Shown one piece after another: positions 41,202 through 49,505 of a stretch of 64,000 nt of DNA (position 1 is the stretch's first letter; the number at the start of each line of letters is the position of its first letter). The notes beneath the pieces were generated by a model. The model worked only from the letters and a program-made list of their open reading frames with translations, made no database searches and had not been told where the DNA came from. Origin of the DNA: Streptomyces ferrugineus (GTDB lineage Bacteria; Actinomycetota; Actinomycetes; Streptomycetales; Streptomycetaceae). Location of the stretch: NCBI RefSeq assembly GCF_015160855.1, contig NZ_CP063373.1, positions 3,782,001 to 3,846,000 of the forward strand. The letters are read 5' to 3'. Both the position numbers and the translations under genes were made by a program.

Positions 41202-42464
41202 GTGGTGCGCTGGTTCCAGTCGTTTCATCGACGGCCGACGGTGCGGCCCGTCGCCGCCTCCGGCGACGTACCCGAGCAGGACCTCGCCGTGCCGACCCGG
41301 CTCGCCGCGCTGCGCCCCGCCCTGGCCGGGATCGGCACCACGCTGGACGAGGGCGCCACCTGCGCCGAGCTGACCCGGGAGGCGGTCCGGCAGGTGGGCG
41401 GCGCGGCCGCGGTGCTGGGTGTCGCCGACGAGCCCGGGGTGGCGTACGAGGCCGTCGCGGGGGATCCGGCGCTGCTGCCCGACATCCGGTGGGCCATGGC
41501 CGCGGCGCGGCAGGAGAGCGCCCTGGGCGAGGCCGCCCCGCCCATCCCGTACGCCTCCCACGGGGGCGCCCGACCCGGGCTCTGCGTTCCGCTGGCCACC
41601 GACGGACATCCCTACGGCGGGCTGGTCTGCGCCCGCGAAGGCACACCGTTCACCGCGGAGGAGGCCGAGTCGCTGGCCCTCCTCGCCGAACGCGCCGCGT
41701 CCCACATCCGGCATGCCCGGGAGCACGAGCGCGTCAGCGGGATCGTCGGCGATCTCCAGCGGGCCCTGCTCGCCGAGCCCGGCCGCCCGCACCCGAACCT
41801 GGACGTCGCCATCCGCTACATGCCCGTCGGACAGAGCGCCCTCGTCGGCGGCGACTGGTGCGAGACCGTCCGGCTGCACTTCGGCCGGACGCTGCTCGTC
41901 GTCGGCGACGTCATGGGGCACGGTCTCGAAGCGGCCGTGGACATGACCGCGTACCGCTCCTCGCTGCGCTACATCGCCTCCGCCGACCTGCCCCCGCACC
42001 GTGTGCTGCGCCAGCTCGACGACAGCGCCTCCGCGGAGCCGGACCGCCGCCCCGCCACCTGTCTGATCGCCCGCGTCGACCCCAACCGCGCCCAGGTGAC
42101 CCTGGCCAGCGCGGGCCACCTTCCCCCGGCGGTGATCGACGAGAAGGGCCGCACCTCACTGCTCCCGGTTCCGGTCGGCCCACCCCTGGGCACGGGCCTC
42201 GGCGGCTACGAACCGGCCACCTACCAGCTGGACCCGCCCCAGACGCTGGTGCTGTTCACCGACGGGCTCGTCGAGCACCGCGGCGAGGACATCGACCATT
42301 CCCTGGACCGGCTGGCGAGCGTCGACTTCGAGGCCGCCGCGGGCGTCGAGCAGGTCATCGACACGGTGCTGGCCCGGCTCGATGCCCGGCACGCCGAGGA
42401 CGACGTCGCCGTACTCGCCGCCCGGCTGCGACGGCGCGACCCGCGCGACGGCGAGGCGCGCTGA
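41202..42464 (+). CDS. GAF-PP2C (SpoIIE-type) phosphatase
   Basis: A 420-residue protein from GTG 41202 (AGGG upstream; the next GTG at 41205 is equivalent). It has a GAF domain at about residues 40-185 (EGATCAELTREAVRQVGGAAAVLGVAD... ERAASHIRHARE). A SpoIIE-type PP2C domain runs from about 195 to 410, with GGDWCETVRL (about 216), VVGDVMGHGLEAA, LFTDGLVEHRGED and AEDDVAVLAARL. It is shorter than the 37553 phosphatase and lacks PAS domains. The target is likely an anti-sigma-factor antagonist encoded elsewhere. Confidence 0.92.
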   Translation: MVRWFQSFHRRPTVRPVAASGDVPEQDLAVPTRLAALRPALAGIGTTLDEGATCAELTREAVRQVGGAAAVLGVADEPGVAYEAVAGDPALLPDIRWAMAAARQESALGEAAPPIPYASHGGARPGLCVPLATDGHPYGGLVCAREGTPFTAEEAESLALLAERAASHIRHAREHERVSGIVGDLQRALLAEPGRPHPNLDVAIRYMPVGQSALVGGDWCETVRLHFGRTLLVVGDVMGHGLEAAVDMTAYRSSLRYIASADLPPHRVLRQLDDSASAEPDRRPATCLIARVDPNRAQVTLASAGHLPPAVIDEKGRTSLLPVPVGPPLGTGLGGYEPATYQLDPPQTLVLFTDGLVEHRGEDIDHSLDRLASVDFEAAAGVEQVIDTVLARLDARHAEDDVAVLAARLRRRDPRDGEAR

Positions 42465-42466
42465 GC

Positions 42467-42622
42467 TCAGTCGTCGCCGTCGTACTGGGCTCCCGAGACA
42501 TACGGGTCGTGCCGACGCGACGCCGACTTGGACGGCCGGCCCGTCGGTGGCAGGCTCGCCTCCCGCAGCGCGTCGCACCACGGGCAGTCGACGGTCTCGT
42601 CCTCGCTGTCGCTCGGTTCCAT
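42467..42622 (-). CDS. Small CPWC-motif protein
   Basis: 51 residues from ATG 42622, with AGGAG 8 bp upstream. The N-terminal part is acidic and contains one CPWC pair (DETVDCPWCDALREASL), which resembles half of a zinc knuckle or a redox pair; the C-terminal part is basic then acidic (SASRRHDPYVSGAQYDGDD). It is convergent with the phosphatase gene (2-bp gap). It is too short to place in a family. The ribosome site and composition support it as a real gene. Confidence 0.55.
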   Translation of the reverse strand: MEPSDSEDETVDCPWCDALREASLPPTGRPSKSASRRHDPYVSGAQYDGDD

Positions 42623-42753
42623 GCGATCGGCTCCTGTCTCTGTTCGAGGGCGAGCGGTCCGCCCTGCCGCCATCCGAGGGATGTGCTCACTCGACTGGGT
42701 GGTGGTGGGGGCGGCCGGCGTACCACCGGCGCACGCCTTGGCGTTGCCCCGGC

Positions 42754-43158
42754 ATGGACAGCACTGATCCGGCGCGGCGCGTCCTGGGAGGCGATGCCGC
42801 ACCCGTGTCATACGTCGTACCGGCCACCGGCATCCGGGGCCGGCCGTCGATCTACGCGGAACTGGTCGCCGAGTGGCGTGCCAAAGGGCGCGCCGTTCCG
42901 GGCCGCCGCGACACGGCCTGGGACCACGCCACGGCCGCCGACGGCCGGCCGACCGCCGTCACCTCCTCGGCGGTCGGGCCGTGCGCCGGCCTGGCCCCGG
43001 CCGCCGACGCCGAACCGGCGGGTGAGCCGCACGCCGACGAGCCCGGGCACGTACCGGCGATCCTCGTCCCCCGGGGCCTTCCCGGGCCGGTGTTCGTGTG
43101 GGAGGGGAGCGCCTGCGGCGGACGTGTCGGCGTCGCCGGCCCACTCAAGGCCGACTGA
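42754..43158 (+). CDS. Hypothetical protein
   Basis: 134 residues from ATG 42754. It begins MDSTDPARRVLGGDAAPVSY and contains RPSIYAELVAEWRAKGRAVPGRRDTAWD, an Ala/Pro/Glu-rich middle and PAILVPRGLPGPVFVWEGSACGG near the end. Third positions follow the host bias, which supports coding. No clear ribosome site, membrane segment or known domain. The 3' end overlaps the convergent gene at 43145 by 14 bp. I do not recognise a family. Confidence 0.5.
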   Translation: MDSTDPARRVLGGDAAPVSYVVPATGIRGRPSIYAELVAEWRAKGRAVPGRRDTAWDHATAADGRPTAVTSSAVGPCAGLAPAADAEPAGEPHADEPGHVPAILVPRGLPGPVFVWEGSACGGRVGVAGPLKAD

Positions 43159-43615
43159 CGCGCACCGGCGCGCCGCGCACGCCGCCGGCCTTGCGCAGCG
43201 CCAGCCGGACGGCATCGGGGTCGTACAGGGCGCCGGTCCCGTCGGGCGGCAGCAGCCACTCCAGGCGCCAGCCGCCGGACTGGTAGGGCGGCGGTACGGC
43301 GACCCACGACCCCCTGCGGACATGGCGGACCCCGGGTCCGGGCCACTCGGTGGCCGGTGCGGGCGCGATGAAGAAGCCGACGCGGCGTGCCCCGCAGTTC
43401 ATCAGGACGGGTCCGGACGCCCGCCGCCGCGTACGTCCGAGCAGCTCCAGGGCGCCCAGGCCGAGGTGCTCGGGGACACTGAGCACGTCCCAGAGCCGCC
43501 CCGCCTCCAGCAGCACCGCGTCCTCGCCCCGGTCCCACCGCTGCTTGCACGACCGAGGATCCGTCGCCGCCGCCGCGAGCCACTCGACGGCCTGCTTTCC
43601 CATGGCGCGCTGCAT
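43145..43615 (-). CDS. Conserved hypothetical protein, paralogue of the protein at 40411
   Basis: 156 residues from ATG 43615. It shares with the 40411 protein, in the same order, VEWLAAAATDPRSCKQRW, VLLEAGRLWDVLSVPEHLGLG, RRVGFFIAPAP, GPGVRHVRRGSWVAVPPP and EWLLPPDGTGALYDP, while the two C termini differ. The two copies flank a SpoIIE-type phosphatase gene and face the same way, consistent with an old duplication. No catalytic motif was recognised. Confidence 0.75.
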   Translation of the reverse strand: MQRAMGKQAVEWLAAAATDPRSCKQRWDRGEDAVLLEAGRLWDVLSVPEHLGLGALELLGRTRRRASGPVLMNCGARRVGFFIAPAPATEWPGPGVRHVRRGSWVAVPPPYQSGGWRLEWLLPPDGTGALYDPDAVRLALRKAGGVRGAPVRVSRP

Positions 43616-43814
43616 GTCCTACCCCCAGCACTCTCAGCTCTCCCCGCCGTTCAGGGCCCCTCATGCTGGTGGATATTTCTATGTGCCGGAAGGGGTGGCG
43701 TGGCCTGGCGTTTGCACTCGATCCGTACGACCGTCGCAGCCCTGTTCGACTGCGGCGCGCCACGTCTGCGTGTAGCTGACGAGTGAGACGATTCAGGCGC
43801 TTTACGGTAGTTCG

Positions 43815-44414
43815 ATGCGACTCGTTCCTAGATGGGCTCTGTTCTCGTCGGGATGCGCGCCGGTCGTACTGATCGGCGGCTGGACGGTCGCGGCGCGGCT
43901 GGAGGGTCCCGCCTACGACCCCGCCACACAGACGATCAGCGTCCTGGCGGCCTACGGCGCCGCGGGATTCTGGGTGATGACTTCGGCGCTGGCCGCCCTC
44001 GGCATCTGCCATCTGCTCACCGCCCTGGGGCTGCGCGCGGCCGCACTGCCCGGACGGGTGGCGCTGGGCGCCGGGGGAGTGACGGCGTTCGTGGTGGCCC
44101 TGCTCCCGCCGCCGAGCAGCGGAGGCTCCCTGCGCCACGGCGCGGTCGCCGCCGTCGGCTTCGCCTTCCTCGCCCTGTGGCCGGTCCTGGCCGCCGATCG
44201 CCGCAGGGCCGCACCCTGGGGGCTGCGGCTCGTGCCCTCCACCGCGGCGACCCTGCTGATGGTGGTCAGCGCCGCCTGGTTCGTGGTCGAGATGCACTTC
44301 GGCGATGCGGCCGGCACCGCCGAACGCCTGGTGACGTCCATCCAGTCCCTGTGGCCGTTCGTGGTCGTCGCCTCCTGCCTCCGGCACCGGTACGACACCG
44401 GGCCCGCGCGCTGA
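43815..44414 (+). CDS. DUF998 integral membrane protein
   Basis: 199 residues with six predicted membrane helices and the DUF998 features: WTVAARLEGPAYDPATQTISVLAAYG near the first loop, paired helices around LLTALGLRAAALPGRVALGAGGVTAFVVALLPP, and a final helix followed by HRYDTGPAR. The family has no established activity. It starts about 200 bp from the divergent hypothetical gene and precedes the copper genes by about 80 bp, so it could be the first gene of that unit, though nothing shows a copper link. Confidence 0.85.
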   Translation: MRLVPRWALFSSGCAPVVLIGGWTVAARLEGPAYDPATQTISVLAAYGAAGFWVMTSALAALGICHLLTALGLRAAALPGRVALGAGGVTAFVVALLPPPSSGGSLRHGAVAAVGFAFLALWPVLAADRRRAAPWGLRLVPSTAATLLMVVSAAWFVVEMHFGDAAGTAERLVTSIQSLWPFVVVASCLRHRYDTGPAR

Positions 44415-44495
44415 CCGCAATGGCCCGCGAGGTCCGGGAACTCCCTGCCCGGCGGACCCGACTCCTGTAGCGGTACGCACGTCAGGAGGCCGGTG

Positions 44496-44720
44496 ATGAA
44501 ACAACCCCAGCAGTCCTCTCGCGGGGCGGGCACGGTGCTGCGCGCACTCGCGCCGCCGCCCGCCCTCTGCGGGTTTCTGCTGCTGCTCGCCCTGATCTTC
44601 ACGGTGTCGTACGCCGTCGGAGCCACCGCCGGGCCCGTCGCGCCCGGCATGCACCGCTCCGGAACGAGCGGCGGCACGGACATGGGAGACATGGACATGC
44701 GGCACGGGAGCGGCGGCTGA
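44496..44720 (+). CDS. Small membrane protein with Met/His-rich tail, copper operon
   Basis: 74 residues from ATG 44496, which lies 6 bp after AGGAGG; GTG 44493 is less well placed. One strong membrane helix (ALCGFLLLLALIFTVSYAVGA, about residues 24-44) is followed by an extracytoplasmic tail ending GTDMGDMDMRHGSGG. The Met/His/Asp tail looks like a copper-binding segment. The stop and the CopA start share a base (TGATG), so the two are translationally coupled. It may deliver or sense copper beside the ATPase; that is inference. Confidence 0.75.
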   Translation: MKQPQQSSRGAGTVLRALAPPPALCGFLLLLALIFTVSYAVGATAGPVAPGMHRSGTSGGTDMGDMDMRHGSGG

Positions 44721-47050
44721 TGGCCACGGAGCCGGCACCCGCGGTCATCACCACGACGGACCTGACCGTCGGCGGAATGACCTGCGCGGCCTGCGTACGA
44801 CGGGTGGAGAAGAAGCTCGCCAAGCTGGCGGGCGTGACCGCCACGGTCAACCTGGCCACCGGACGCGCCCGGGTGAGCCATCCGCCCGACGTCAGCCCCG
44901 AAGAACTCGTGGCGACCGTGGAACAGGTGGGATACACGGCCGCGTTGCCCGAACCGCCCAAAGCGGCCGAGCCCCGGGGTGAAGGAGGCGGCGCGGGCGG
45001 GGAGAAGTCCGAGGACATCCGGCGGGAGCGGGACCGGCTGCTGGTCACCGCCCTGCTCGCGGTGCCGGTGCTCGTGCTGTCGATGGTGCCGGCGTGGCAG
45101 TTCCGCAACTGGCAGTGGCTGTGCTTCGCGCTGGCCGCGCCGGTCGCCCTGTGGAGCGCCTGGCCGTTCCACGTCCGGGCGCTGCGCGGGCTGCGGCACT
45201 CGACGGCGACCATGGACACGCTGGTCTCCCTGGGAGTGGCGGCGTCCTTCTCCTGGTCGGCGTACGCCCTGTTCCTCGGCGGCGCGGGCGCGCCCGGGAT
45301 GCGGATGCCGTTCAGCCTGCTCCCCTCCGCCTCGGACGGCATCGCGCACGTCTACCTCGAAGCGGCCGTAGGCGTGCCGCTGTTCGTGCTGGCCGGCCGG
45401 TTCCTGGAGGCGCGGGCGCGGTCCGGCACCGGGGCGGCGCTGCGCTCCCTCGCCCGGCTGGCCGCGAAGGAGGTGTCGGTGCGCGAGGACGACGGCACCG
45501 AACTCCTCGTGCCCATCGAGGAGCTGACCGTCGGGCGGGTCTTCCTCGTCCGGCCCGGCGAGCGGGTCGCCACCGACGGTGAGGTGGTGGAGGGCAACTC
45601 CGCCGTGGACCTGTCGCTGGTGACCGGGGAGAGCGAGCCGGTCGAGGCCGGGCCCGGGTCGGCCGTGGTGGGCGGCGCCGTCAACGCCGGCGGGCTGCTG
45701 CTCGTACGGGCCACCGCCGTCGGTGCGGACACCCAACTCGCCCGGATCACCCGGCTGGTGACGGAGGCCCAGGCCGGAAAGGCACGGGCGCAGCGGCTGG
45801 CCGACGCCGTGGCCGGGGTGTTCGTGCCCGCGGTGCTGGCGCTGGCCGTCACCGTGCTCGGGTTCTGGCTCGGCGCCGGGGCCGATCCGCAGGCGGCGGT
45901 CACCGCATGCGTGGCCGTCCTGGTCGTGGCGTGCCCCTGCGCGCTGGGCCTGGCCACCCCGACCGCGCTGATGGCCGCCACCGGGCGCGGCGCCCAGCTC
46001 GGCGTCCTGATCCGGGGCCCGCAGGCACTGGAGGGGCTGCAGCACATCGACACCGTCGTCCTCGACAAGACCGGCACCCTCACCTCCGGGCACATGAGCG
46101 TCGCCCGCGTCACGGCCGTTCCCGACGGGCTCGGCACGCGGGCCGCGCTGCGGCTGGCCGGGGCGGTGGAACAGGGCTCGGAACACCCGCTGGGCCGTGC
46201 GATCGTCGCGTACGCCCGCAGGACGCTGCCCGAACAGGGGCCGCTGCCCGAGGTGCGCGACTTCCGGGCCGAGGCGGGCCGGGGCGTGCGCGGCCGGGTC
46301 GAGGGCCGGATCGTCGAGGTCCTCGCGCCGGACGACGAGTTGCCCACGGCCCTCGCGGACGCGCTCCCGGCGGCCGAGGCGGCCGCGCACACGCCCGTCC
46401 TCGTCTGTGTCGACGGGGTGACCGAGGCGCTGATCGAGGTCGGGGACGTGGTACGCCCCGGCAGCTACCGGGCCGTGCACCGGCTGCGCCGCCTCGGCGT
46501 GCACCCGGTGCTCGCCACCGGCGACCGGGAGGCACCGGCCCGGGCGGTCGCGTCCGCGCTCGGCATCGACGAGGTGCACGCCCGCCGCACCCCCGAGGAC
46601 AAGGCCGACCTCGTACGGGAGCTGAGGGAGCGGGGCCGCCGGGTCGCCGTCGTCGGGGACGGCGTCAACGACGCGGCGGCGCTGGCCGGCGCCGACCTCG
46701 GCATCGCGATGGGCAGCGGCACGGACGTGGCGATCGGCGCCGCCGACGTGACCCTGGTGCGCGGCGACATCGAGGCGCTCGGGGACGCCGTACGGCTCGC
46801 CCGGCGCACCCTGGCCACGATCCGCGTCAATCTGCTGTGGGCCTTCGGCTACAACGCGGTCACCGTGCCGCTCGCCGTGGTCGGCCTGCTCAACCCCATG
46901 GTCGCCGCGGTGGCCATGTCGCTCAGCTCACTGCTCGTGGTGGGCAACAGCCTGCGGCTACGGGCCTGGCAGCCGGCGCCGGCGCACAGCCGTCAGCATG
47001 CCGCGCGCCCGGGCCGAGAGACCGTCGCGGCCGGAGGTGGCACCCGATGA
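44720..47050 (+). CDS. copA: Copper-exporting P1B-type ATPase (CopA-like)
   Basis: A 776-residue heavy-metal ATPase that exports Cu(I). It has an N-terminal HMA domain with GGMTCAACVRR (Cys pair near residues 20-23), eight membrane helices, the actuator motif TGES (about 302), the intramembrane metal motif CPC (about 405-407, in VVACPCALGLATP), the phosphorylation site DKTGT with D449, the HP motif (SEHPLGRAI) and the hinge GDGVNDAAAL (about 646). CPC plus the HMA Cys pair indicate Cu(I)/Ag(I). It is the middle gene of a three-gene overlapping unit (44496-47637). Confidence 0.95.
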   Translation: MATEPAPAVITTTDLTVGGMTCAACVRRVEKKLAKLAGVTATVNLATGRARVSHPPDVSPEELVATVEQVGYTAALPEPPKAAEPRGEGGGAGGEKSEDIRRERDRLLVTALLAVPVLVLSMVPAWQFRNWQWLCFALAAPVALWSAWPFHVRALRGLRHSTATMDTLVSLGVAASFSWSAYALFLGGAGAPGMRMPFSLLPSASDGIAHVYLEAAVGVPLFVLAGRFLEARARSGTGAALRSLARLAAKEVSVREDDGTELLVPIEELTVGRVFLVRPGERVATDGEVVEGNSAVDLSLVTGESEPVEAGPGSAVVGGAVNAGGLLLVRATAVGADTQLARITRLVTEAQAGKARAQRLADAVAGVFVPAVLALAVTVLGFWLGAGADPQAAVTACVAVLVVACPCALGLATPTALMAATGRGAQLGVLIRGPQALEGLQHIDTVVLDKTGTLTSGHMSVARVTAVPDGLGTRAALRLAGAVEQGSEHPLGRAIVAYARRTLPEQGPLPEVRDFRAEAGRGVRGRVEGRIVEVLAPDDELPTALADALPAAEAAAHTPVLVCVDGVTEALIEVGDVVRPGSYRAVHRLRRLGVHPVLATGDREAPARAVASALGIDEVHARRTPEDKADLVRELRERGRRVAVVGDGVNDAAALAGADLGIAMGSGTDVAIGAADVTLVRGDIEALGDAVRLARRTLATIRVNLLWAFGYNAVTVPLAVVGLLNPMVAAVAMSLSSLLVVGNSLRLRAWQPAPAHSRQHAARPGRETVAAGGGTR

Positions 47051-47637
47051 TCCTTCCCACGGCCGGACCCACGGCAGAACCCACGACCGACTCCACGGCC
47101 GACTCTATGGCCGATCGAGCGGCCGGTCCCACAGCCTGGCGCCCGACCCGCCGCCGGATCACCGACGGCCTGCTCGCCGCGCTCGCCCCGATCGCCGCGT
47201 GCGCCGTCGCCCTGGGCGGCCTGACCACCTGGGTGGGCTCGGGCAACGCGGGCAGCCCGGCGCGGGTCGCCGTCACCGACGGGCAGGTCTTCCTGCCGTA
47301 CGGCGATGTCCGGGACACCGCCGCGTTCTTCCGGATCACCAACACCGGGGGTGCCGACGACCGGTTGCTGAAGGTGACGTCGTCCGCCGTCGGCGGCGAC
47401 ATGACGCTCAGCCGGCACCGCATGACCAACGGCAGGGCGGCGTACGCGCAGACGGTGGACTCGGCCCGCGTCCCGGCCGGAGGCGGTCTCGAAATGTCCC
47501 CCTTCGGGCTGGACGTGACGCTGCGGGCCGAACCCGAGTGGCGGACGGGCACCTATGTGCCGTTCACCCTCCACTTCGAGCGGGGCGGGCGGATCGAGGT
47601 GCGGGCGAAGGTCGTCCGCCCCGGCGAGAACGGGTGA
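47047..47637 (+). CDS. PCuAC-like periplasmic copper chaperone
   Basis: 196 residues, overlapping the ATPase stop (ATGA). The N terminus has imperfect PTA/ADS-type repeats; a membrane helix (LLAALAPIAACAVALGG, about 42-62) anchors an extracytoplasmic beta-barrel: GQVFLPYGDVRDTAAFFRITNTGGADDRLL... SRHRMTNG... VPAGGGLEMSPFGLDVTL. Canonical PCu(A)C uses a HxM/MxM plus HxM copper site. Here the first His (SRHRM) and a nearby Met remain, but the second ligand pair reads GLDVTL. It may bind copper differently or have another role. The operon position supports copper. Confidence 0.82.
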   Translation: MILPTAGPTAEPTTDSTADSMADRAAGPTAWRPTRRRITDGLLAALAPIAACAVALGGLTTWVGSGNAGSPARVAVTDGQVFLPYGDVRDTAAFFRITNTGGADDRLLKVTSSAVGGDMTLSRHRMTNGRAAYAQTVDSARVPAGGGLEMSPFGLDVTLRAEPEWRTGTYVPFTLHFERGGRIEVRAKVVRPGENG

Positions 47638-47800
47638 TGAGTGTGGACAGCCCACACCTTTAGTCGTCGGTCGATGCGCGTGCCCGGTTCCCTCCCGTTG
47701 ATGTGTCCTGTATCACTCTGCTGGGCTTGAGTGCGGGACGGGGGTGTGGTGCGTACCCACCCGTGACGCGTGGGCCCAGGATGCGAGGATGAGGGCCGTC

Positions 47801-48571
47801 ATGACTGCTGGGTGGTGTGTGCGCACGATACGGGCCGCGGTGTTCGCGTCCGTCTGTGTGCTGCTCGCTGCCCTCGGCCACGTCCTGATGTCGGGCGTGA
47901 CCGTCCCGTGGTGGACGCTGGCCGCCGGTGCTCTGGTCACGGGCGGCACGGGCTGGTGCCTGGCGGCCCGGGAGCGCGGCCTCCCCCTGGTCATGTCCGT
48001 CGTGGTCGTCGCCCAGGGCGGGCTGCACGCGGCCTTCGAGTTCGCGCAGTCGTCGGCCGCGACCGGGCACGCCATGGGCTCCATGCCCATGGACCCCACG
48101 TCCATGGATCCCCTGCCCATGGCCTCGATGGGCGCCATGGGCAGCGGGCACACGGGTGTGGGCCACATGAGCGTCGGCCACATGAGCGTCGGCGACATGG
48201 GTGCGGGCCACACAGGGCTCGCCACCACAGACCTCGGCCACACGGACCTCGCCAACATGGGTCTCGGCCATACGGGCATGGGCCACGACATGGGCGGCAC
48301 GTCGTCGCTCGCCATGTTCGCCGCCCACACCCTCGCCGCGCTGCTGTGCGGCCTGTGGCTGGGCCACGGCGAGCGCGCCGCGTTCCGTATCCTGCGGGCC
48401 GTCGCCGGATGGCTGGCTGCCCCGCTGCGGCTGTCGCTCGCCCTGCCGGCGCCGCCGCACCGTCCGCGGCTGCGTCCGCGGCGCACCCGCTCCGACCGGG
48501 CGCCGCGGCTGCTTCCGCTCGTCCACACGATCACCTCTCGGGGGCCGCCGGTGGGGATCGCTGTCGTCTGA
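47801..48571 (+). CDS. Membrane protein with Met/His repeat loop, probable copper handling
   Basis: 256 residues from ATG 47801 (GAGGG 6 bp upstream; ATG 47789 is an alternative). Helices lie at about residues 8-30 and 34-54, and a further one carries AQGGLHAAFEFAQ. A ~70-residue extracytoplasmic loop (about residues 88-160) is rich in Met and His: MGSMPMDPTSMDPLPMASMG, then 7-residue units GHMSVGHMSVGDMGAGHTG. A final helix (LAMFAAHTLAALLCGLWLGH) and a basic Pro/Arg cytosolic tail follow. The loop resembles Met-rich copper-binding regions. It is a separate transcription unit from the ATPase operon, with a 163-bp gap. Confidence 0.75.
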   Translation: MTAGWCVRTIRAAVFASVCVLLAALGHVLMSGVTVPWWTLAAGALVTGGTGWCLAARERGLPLVMSVVVVAQGGLHAAFEFAQSSAATGHAMGSMPMDPTSMDPLPMASMGAMGSGHTGVGHMSVGHMSVGDMGAGHTGLATTDLGHTDLANMGLGHTGMGHDMGGTSSLAMFAAHTLAALLCGLWLGHGERAAFRILRAVAGWLAAPLRLSLALPAPPHRPRLRPRRTRSDRAPRLLPLVHTITSRGPPVGIAVV

Positions 48572-48793
48572 GACAGCCGGTTCCCCGAGGCCGCACGGAC
48601 ACGGACGTCGCACCGTCGACGCCGCCGGTGCCTCGGGCCCCGGCCGTACCTGTCGTACGGCCGCATCCCTTGCTTCCCCGGACTCTCCGGTACGGCGTGC
48701 CCGCACGTGTCGCGCGGCCGGGCCCCGCGCCCGGCGGTGACGCCGTCGTGCCCGCCTCCGTGCCGGAGTCCGGACTACCCGAGAAGGAACCAG

Positions 48794-49393
48794 GTGATTA
48801 CTCCTGCCCTGCCCTCCCGCGACGAGTCGACGACCGCGTGGGCGCTGGCCGCCGGCGGAGGCGACCCGGAGGCGACGGACCGTTTCGTCCGCTCGCTGCA
48901 CCGCGACGTCGTGCGCTACGTGGCGCATCTGTCCGCCGATCCACAGGCCGCCGACGATCTGGCGCAGGACACGTTCCTGCGTGCGCTCGGCAGCCTGCAC
49001 CGGTTCGAGGGCCGCTCCTCGGCGCGTGCGTGGCTGCTGTCCATCGCGCGTCGCGCGGTCATCGACAGTCACCGGTACGCGGCCGCCCGGCCGCGGCTGT
49101 GCGACACCGACGACTGGGCGCTGCTGGCGGAACGCGCCCAGCCGACCGGTCTGCCCGGCTTCGACGACGGCATCGCCCTGCTGGACCTGCTGGACACGTT
49201 GCCGGAGGAGCGTCGTGAGGCGTTCGTCCTGACCCAGCTGGTGGGCCTGCCCTACGCGGAGGCGGCCGAGATGAGCGACTGCCCGGTCGGCACGGTCCGC
49301 TCCCGCGTGGCCCGCGCCCGGGCGACCCTCGTCGAGCTGTTGATGGAGGCCGAGCCCGGGACGGAGGTCGCGGCCGACGCCGTCGCCGCCTGA
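48794..49393 (+). CDS. ECF-type RNA polymerase sigma factor
   Basis: 199 residues from GTG 48794 (AAGGAACCAG upstream). The region 2 motif VRYVAHLSADPQAADDLAQDTFLRALGSLHRFEGRSSARAWLLSIARR (about residues 42-90) and the region 4 motif LDTLPEERREAFVLTQLVGLPYAEAAEMSDCPVGTVRSRVARARATL (about 134-180) are intact. No anti-sigma gene is adjacent on either side. It heads the plus-strand run that includes the metallophore-type importer and the isonitrile synthase, so it is the obvious candidate regulator of the cluster. Confidence 0.93.
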   Translation: MITPALPSRDESTTAWALAAGGGDPEATDRFVRSLHRDVVRYVAHLSADPQAADDLAQDTFLRALGSLHRFEGRSSARAWLLSIARRAVIDSHRYAAARPRLCDTDDWALLAERAQPTGLPGFDDGIALLDLLDTLPEERREAFVLTQLVGLPYAEAAEMSDCPVGTVRSRVARARATLVELLMEAEPGTEVAADAVAA

Positions 49394-49395
49394 CC

Positions 49396-49452
49396 GGGAA
49401 CCCGGTGTCCGTTCCCCCGCCGGGAACTGGCACCGGGTTCGCCCCGACTACT
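49396..49452 (+). promoter_or_regulatory. Candidate ECF-type promoter with GGGAAC repeats
   Basis: GGGAAC at 49396, its complement GTTCCC at 49411 and GGGAAC again at 49422 occur within 32 bp. The last is followed after 17 bp by CGACTA, a spacing and -35 element (GGAAC) typical of ECF promoters. It lies between the sigma gene and the substrate-binding-protein gene, so it could drive the importer and downstream genes. Confidence 0.45.
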
Positions 49453-49505
49453 GGATCGGGCGGCGGAGATCCGCCGGCGCCTTCAGTGGATCAAGGGGAG
49501 TTTCG

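Noticed and set aside
43952..46579. An 875-codon minus-strand frame opposite copA
   Set aside because: It is a shadow of the CopA ATPase, which has every family motif on the plus strand.
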